Assembly (NCBI GenBank): GCA_024681595.1
Contig: JAILAN010000035.1
Location: forward strand, 1 to 35,157
Length of the DNA stretch: 35,157 nt
Reading direction: 5' to 3'
Origin: Lachnospiraceae bacterium
Lineage (GTDB): Bacteria > Bacillota > Clostridia > Lachnospirales > Lachnospiraceae
Both the position numbers and the translations under genes were made by a program. How positions within the stretch are numbered: position 1 is the first letter of the stretch; every line of letters starts with the position of its first letter. The notes beneath the pieces are model-generated. The model was given only the letters and a program-made list of their open reading frames with translations. It did no database searches and had not been told where the DNA came from. Shown here piece after piece: positions 32,133-35,157 of this stretch.

Positions 32133-33163
32133 ACAGATCAAACAATAAACAAAAAGAACCGCTTACCGATACACAGCTGCTGATGGGCATCACAATAGGA
32201 ATATTCTTTGTGATGTATATTGCGGCAATGATCTTTCTCCGTGGTGGATTCCTTCATTCGCAGCAGTTATTTGATCTATTGAATGATAATGCCAGCCTGA
32301 TAATCGTTTCCTGCGGACTGACGATAGTAATGATCGGAGGCGGAATTGATATCAGCGTTGGAGCTGTAACGTCGCTCGTGGTAATGAGCTGTGTTCTGTA
32401 CCTTAACAAAGGCGGCAGCGTACTGGTTTCGATATTGCTGGCTCTGAGCATAGGACTGGCATTCGGCGCAGTACATGGATTTTTAGTCAGTTATCTGGAG
32501 ATACAGCCGTTCATAGTCACTCTGGCCGGTATGTTCTTTGCACGTGGAATGACGACCATCCTGTCGATAGATCCTCAAAAAGTAAGCCATGAAGGCTTTA
32601 AGAGTCTTCAGGATATCAAGATTGAGATCGACTGGCTCGGATATACCGCCAAGAACGGTAACCATATACCCGCACGTATGGAACTGGGTGTTGTTGTAGC
32701 TTTATTGTGTGTTGCAGTCGTATTTATAATTCTCAGATATACGAGAACAGGACGTGGCTTTTACGCAATGGGCGGCAACCAGACATCATCTTTGATGCTT
32801 GGAATCAATGTCAAGAGAACCCGCTTTAGCAGCTATCTGTTAAGCGGACTTCTCAGCGGAATATCAGGTTATGTATTCATGATGCATACCGGAGCCGGAA
32901 ATGCTACAAATGCGGCAGGAATGGAAATGAATGCCATAGCTTCTTCGATCATTGGAGGCACACTGCTTACCGGAGGTGTCGGTAACGTAATAGGCACATT
33001 GTTCGGAACGCTCACTTTGACCACGATCAAGAAGATAGTTGTATCAAGTGGTCTTAATGATCCCTGGTGGCAGAGTATCACGACCGGTGGCATGCTTTGC
33101 TTCTTTATCCTCTTACAGAGTATTGTATTAAGAAGAAGAGAGAAAAGTAAAAAGAGCGCATAA
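32129..33163 (+). CDS. CUT2 sugar ABC transporter permease (YjfF-like)
   Basis: This 344-residue protein is the second permease of the CUT2 importer. Typical motifs are IVSCGLTIVMIGGGIDISVG, PFIVTLAGMFFARGMTTILS and NAIASSIIGGTLLTGGVGNV. The latter two are closer to YjfF than to YtfT, so the four-gene set fits a YtfQ-YtfR-YtfT-YjfF order. AAGGAG around 32113-32118 is the ribosome binding site for the overlapping ATG 32129. It ends 21 bases before the stem of a strong terminator, so it closes the importer operon. No later step of sugar metabolism, such as a kinase or isomerase, is encoded nearby. Confidence 0.93.
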   Translation: MNRSNNKQKEPLTDTQLLMGITIGIFFVMYIAAMIFLRGGFLHSQQLFDLLNDNASLIIVSCGLTIVMIGGGIDISVGAVTSLVVMSCVLYLNKGGSVLVSILLALSIGLAFGAVHGFLVSYLEIQPFIVTLAGMFFARGMTTILSIDPQKVSHEGFKSLQDIKIEIDWLGYTAKNGNHIPARMELGVVVALLCVAVVFIILRYTRTGRGFYAMGGNQTSSLMLGINVKRTRFSSYLLSGLLSGISGYVFMMHTGAGNATNAAGMEMNAIASSIIGGTLLTGGVGNVIGTLFGTLTLTTIKKIVVSSGLNDPWWQSITTGGMLCFFILLQSIVLRRREKSKKSA

Positions 33164-33184
33164 GATTTAATAATGTACTGTTTC

Positions 33185-33254
33185 AATGAGAGTGGTCTGC
33201 TCCTTAGTGTTTCCCGAATTGTTATGCTTTGGAGAATGACCACTCTCATTTTAT
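33185..33254 (+). terminator. Terminator closing the CUT2 importer operon
   Basis: AATGAGAGTGGTC (33185-33197) pairs perfectly over 13 bases with GACCACTCTCATT (33238-33250), and an inner CTCC/GGAG stem (33200-33203 with 33231-33234) extends it around a large loop. A short T run follows (33249-33252). Confidence 0.78.
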
Positions 33255-33281
33255 GATACTGACATTTTCTTTAGTCCATGG

Positions 33282-33310
33282 TTGCGCACGAACCCGACGG
33301 ATAGTAAAAT
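33282..33310 (+). promoter_or_regulatory. Candidate promoter of the GGDEF-like/MoxR operon
   Basis: TTGCGC (33282-33287) and TAAAAT (33305-33310) are 17 bases apart, downstream of a terminator and 25 bases before ATG 33335. The -35 matches the consensus poorly; spacing and position support it. Confidence 0.38.
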
Positions 33311-33334
33311 ATTATTACATGTGCGGAGGATATT

Positions 33335-34048
33335 ATGAGTTCGGAAAAGAAATATTCAATAGATGACAAATATCAGCTGGAGGAGATAAAAAAGCAGCTT
33401 GAGAATGCCGGAGATATGCTTGATATAGTGATCAGGGTATCTGAAAAGGACAAGTCGGGATTAAGGCTTGAACTGGAGGGCAGGATGAGCGCCGAGGAGC
33501 TGTCGGGATACATAGATGAGCGCAAGAGATCTCTTCACAGCAGTTATCAAAAGGATGAGCTTACGGGCCTTTTCAATTCCGATTATTTTGAAAAGAGAAT
33601 GGCTACCATTGACCGTTCGGCTGTACTTCCCGTTGCGGTCATCAATTTTAATATCAACAGCTGGAAATTCGTTAATGACAACTTTGGAGACGAGCAGTCA
33701 GACAGACTTATAGAGATCATTTCAGGCATAATCTCACAGGAAGCCAAACCTTATTTTGTCATAGGAAGGATGGACGGAGATATTTTCGGGGTCTTGATTC
33801 CGATGGCTCTTGAAGGTGAAGCCGAAGAATATGTTGACAAGGTCGTCAATCGCTGCAACAACTATGAGGACAGCATTCTGGCTCCTTCTGTGGCTGCAGG
33901 TATTGCCTATAAGACCAACATTGAGCAGAAACTTGAGGATCTGATGTCAGATGCCGAATACAGCATGTTCGAAAAGAAATATGAAATGAAGAATACTCCT
34001 CAATACCGTGAAAGACTGGAACACGGTCTGAAGGTTGATATGGAGTGA
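33335..34048 (+). CDS. Degenerate GGDEF-domain protein
   Basis: This 237-residue protein has a helical N-terminal part (1-70) and a GGDEF fold at about 72-230 with family landmarks DELTGLFNSDYF (74-85) and NINSWKFVNDNFG (106-118). The signature motif is altered: GGDEF reads DGDIF (147-151), with the catalytic Glu replaced by Ile. The first metal-binding Asp (usually in the D-x-D-x-F-K segment) is Asn. I therefore expect no diguanylate cyclase activity; a regulatory or nucleotide-binding role is more likely. A good ribosome binding site (CGGAGGA) precedes ATG 33335. The moxR gene follows 9 bases after the stop, so they are co-transcribed. No membrane segment is seen. The N-terminal sensor part is not recognised. 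Confidence 0.8.
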   Translation: MSSEKKYSIDDKYQLEEIKKQLENAGDMLDIVIRVSEKDKSGLRLELEGRMSAEELSGYIDERKRSLHSSYQKDELTGLFNSDYFEKRMATIDRSAVLPVAVINFNINSWKFVNDNFGDEQSDRLIEIISGIISQEAKPYFVIGRMDGDIFGVLIPMALEGEAEEYVDKVVNRCNNYEDSILAPSVAAGIAYKTNIEQKLEDLMSDAEYSMFEKKYEMKNTPQYRERLEHGLKVDME

Positions 34049-34057
34049 GCCTGATAA

Positions 34058-34987
34058 ATGAACTCAAAGGTTTTGGAGATTCTGAACGAAATTAAAAAGG
34101 TCATACACGGCAAGGATGAGGTCATTTACATGATGCTCGCCGGAATATTGTCGGGAGGACATGTTCTGCTGGAGGATATACCGGGAGTAGGCAAGACAAC
34201 GCTTGCTCTTTCTCTAAGCCGCGCTATGTCATTAAAGTACGGCAGAGTTCAGTTTACCCCTGACGTGTTGCCCAGTGATATCCTCGGGTTTAATATGTAT
34301 GATAAATCAAGCGGCGAATTCAGATTTATTGAGGGCTCTGTATATACCAATCTTTTTCTTGCCGATGAGATCAACCGGACTTCGCCCAAAACACAGTCTG
34401 CGCTGCTTGAGGTGATGGAAGAGGGCTGTGCTACAGTCGAAGGAATAACGCGTCGGATGCCGGCGCCGTTTTTTGTGATAGCTACGGAGAATCCGTACGG
34501 ATCTTCGGGCACGCAGCGCCTGCCTGAATCGCAGCTGGACCGGTTCATGATATGTCTTACGATGGGATATCCTGACAGGGGAAGTGCTGTAGAAATACTC
34601 AAAGGCAATTCAAAAAACGATATCGAAAACGTCAATGCGGTCATTGATTCTGACGGTATCATCGCTATGCAGCGATCCGCAGACAACATCCATGTAGATG
34701 AATCGCTTTATGATTATACGGTCAGACTCTGTGAGCAGACGAGGGACGGACGGTCTTTTGAACTGGGATTAAGTCCCAGAGGAAATATCGCTCTTGTTAA
34801 AATGGCTAAGGCCAGGGCGTTTATCGAAGGCCGCGATTACGTGATCCCGGAGGATATTCATGAGGTGTTTATCCCCGTTGCGGCGCACAGACTGCATTTG
34901 AATCCTTCTTCAAGGGCTGCGGGAAATGATGTAAAAAAGGCCCTTGCAATTATACTTGAAGAAGTCTATATTCCCAAGATCAACTGA
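34058..34987 (+). CDS. MoxR-family AAA+ ATPase
   Basis: This 309-residue protein has a MoxR AAA core: Walker A GVGKTT (43-48) in LEDIPGVGKTTLALSLSRAM, and DVLPSDILGFNMYD (69-82), typical of MoxR. Walker B is LFLADEINRTSPKTQSALLE (99-118), sensor 1 is IATENPYG (141-148), and LPESQLDRFM (155-164) carries the arginine-finger-type residues. The C-terminal lid has LSPRGN and YVIPEDI. MoxR proteins act as chaperone-like ATPases, often with a DUF58 protein and a transglutaminase or von Willebrand A protein, in assembly of surface or metal-dependent proteins. Here it follows a degenerate GGDEF gene by 9 bases and precedes a membrane protein. The length and all motifs are normal, so the enzyme should be functional. 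Its client is unknown. Confidence 0.94.
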   Translation: MNSKVLEILNEIKKVIHGKDEVIYMMLAGILSGGHVLLEDIPGVGKTTLALSLSRAMSLKYGRVQFTPDVLPSDILGFNMYDKSSGEFRFIEGSVYTNLFLADEINRTSPKTQSALLEVMEEGCATVEGITRRMPAPFFVIATENPYGSSGTQRLPESQLDRFMICLTMGYPDRGSAVEILKGNSKNDIENVNAVIDSDGIIAMQRSADNIHVDESLYDYTVRLCEQTRDGRSFELGLSPRGNIALVKMAKARAFIEGRDYVIPEDIHEVFIPVAAHRLHLNPSSRAAGNDVKKALAIILEEVYIPKIN

Positions 34988-35012
34988 TCGGATTTCATGA
35001 TTGGTTTACATA

Positions 35013-35157
35013 ATGTATAGAACTGCTATAAAAAACATTCCGTATATGATCGCCTATGCTATTGGCGTTATACTGCTGTTGCTGGCTGCCGTATTCTACA
35101 GGCAGCCTCTTTTGTCGGTCCTTTTAATACTCCTTATCGCTATAATTCCATTGTCGC
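35013..35157 (+). CDS. N-terminal fragment of a membrane protein, probably DUF58 (runs off the window)
   Basis: ATG 35013 opens a frame of 48 codons without a stop to the window end. It begins MYRTAIKNIPYMIAYAIG and continues with two adjacent hydrophobic helices (VILLLLAAVFY and LLSVLLILLIAII). A two-helix hairpin at the start is the usual beginning of DUF58 proteins, which very often follow moxR. The family is inferred from position and topology because the DUF58 domain itself lies outside. The ribosome binding site is weak; 25 bases separate it from the moxR stop. Confidence 0.5.
   Translation, partial: MYRTAIKNIPYMIAYAIGVILLLLAAVFYRQPLLSVLLILLIAIIPLS

Noticed and set aside
33335-34048. 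Active diguanylate cyclase
   Set aside because: The GGDEF motif is DGDIF and a metal-binding Asp is replaced by Asn.
1-35157. Mobile elements, tRNA/rRNA genes or defence systems
   Set aside because: No transposase, integrase, tRNA-like cloverleaf, restriction or CRISPR-associated protein was found in any frame inspected.

Overview
The window looks like a chromosomal segment of a low-to-moderate GC anaerobic Firmicute, most probably a fibre-degrading Lachnospiraceae of the Butyrivibrio/Roseburia type. The reasons are AGGAGG-type ribosome binding sites, Gram-positive lipoprotein signals on every solute-binding protein, YesM/YesN-type two-component genes, an anaerobic rubrerythrin, GH43 and GH27 glycosidases, and DUF5696/Yip1 genes beside a CUT1 sugar importer. 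This is inference from gene content; no marker gene fixes the genus. Nearly everything is on the + strand; only the rubrerythrin gene is on the - strand. No tRNA, rRNA, CRISPR array, insertion sequence or phage gene was seen, and no gene-free stretch exceeds about 200 bases.

Region 1 (1-7204) is a sugar-import cluster. It holds the end of a TPR-membrane protein, a Yip1-type membrane protein, a large membrane-anchored DUF5696 protein, two CUT1 permeases and a lipoprotein solute-binding protein. The last has its own extended -10 promoter and a strong terminator. No ATPase is encoded here, so a shared MsmK-like ATPase elsewhere is expected. Region 2 (7258-9474) is a monocistronic membrane HD-GYP protein whose C-terminal half is an internal duplication of an unrecognised domain.

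Region 3 (9568-17191) is a tightly overlapping five-gene MacAB-like export operon. It encodes one lipoprotein adaptor, a second lipoprotein carrying two adaptor units in tandem, one large FtsX/MacB-type permease and two different ATPases, the second with an AbrB-like tail. Region 4 (17196-23719) is a glycan-use cluster: a cytoplasmic GH43 beta-xylosidase-like enzyme, two tandem divergent U32-like proteins with four shared cysteines, the rRNA maturation RNase YbeY, a small unknown protein and a GH27 alpha-galactosidase-like enzyme with an inserted domain. It ends at a bidirectional terminator shared with the convergent rubrerythrin gene.

Region 5 (24390-33254) is a sensing and import block for a hexose/pentose-type sugar. 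A YtfQ-like lipoprotein, a YesM-like histidine kinase and an AraC-type response regulator form a likely three-component sensor. They precede a complete CUT2 (YtfQ-YtfR-YtfT-YjfF-like) importer, whose binding-protein gene has its own promoter region, 5' stem-loop and downstream attenuating terminator. Region 6 (33282-35157) starts a new operon with a degenerate GGDEF protein, a MoxR AAA+ ATPase and the first 48 codons of a membrane protein, probably DUF58.

The candidates for little-described biology are the paired U32-like proteins inside a glycosidase operon, the triple-adaptor MacAB-like exporter with an AbrB-tailed ATPase, the duplicated-domain HD-GYP protein, the degenerate GGDEF in a MoxR operon, and the TPR/Yip1/DUF5696 accessory set of the CUT1 importer.
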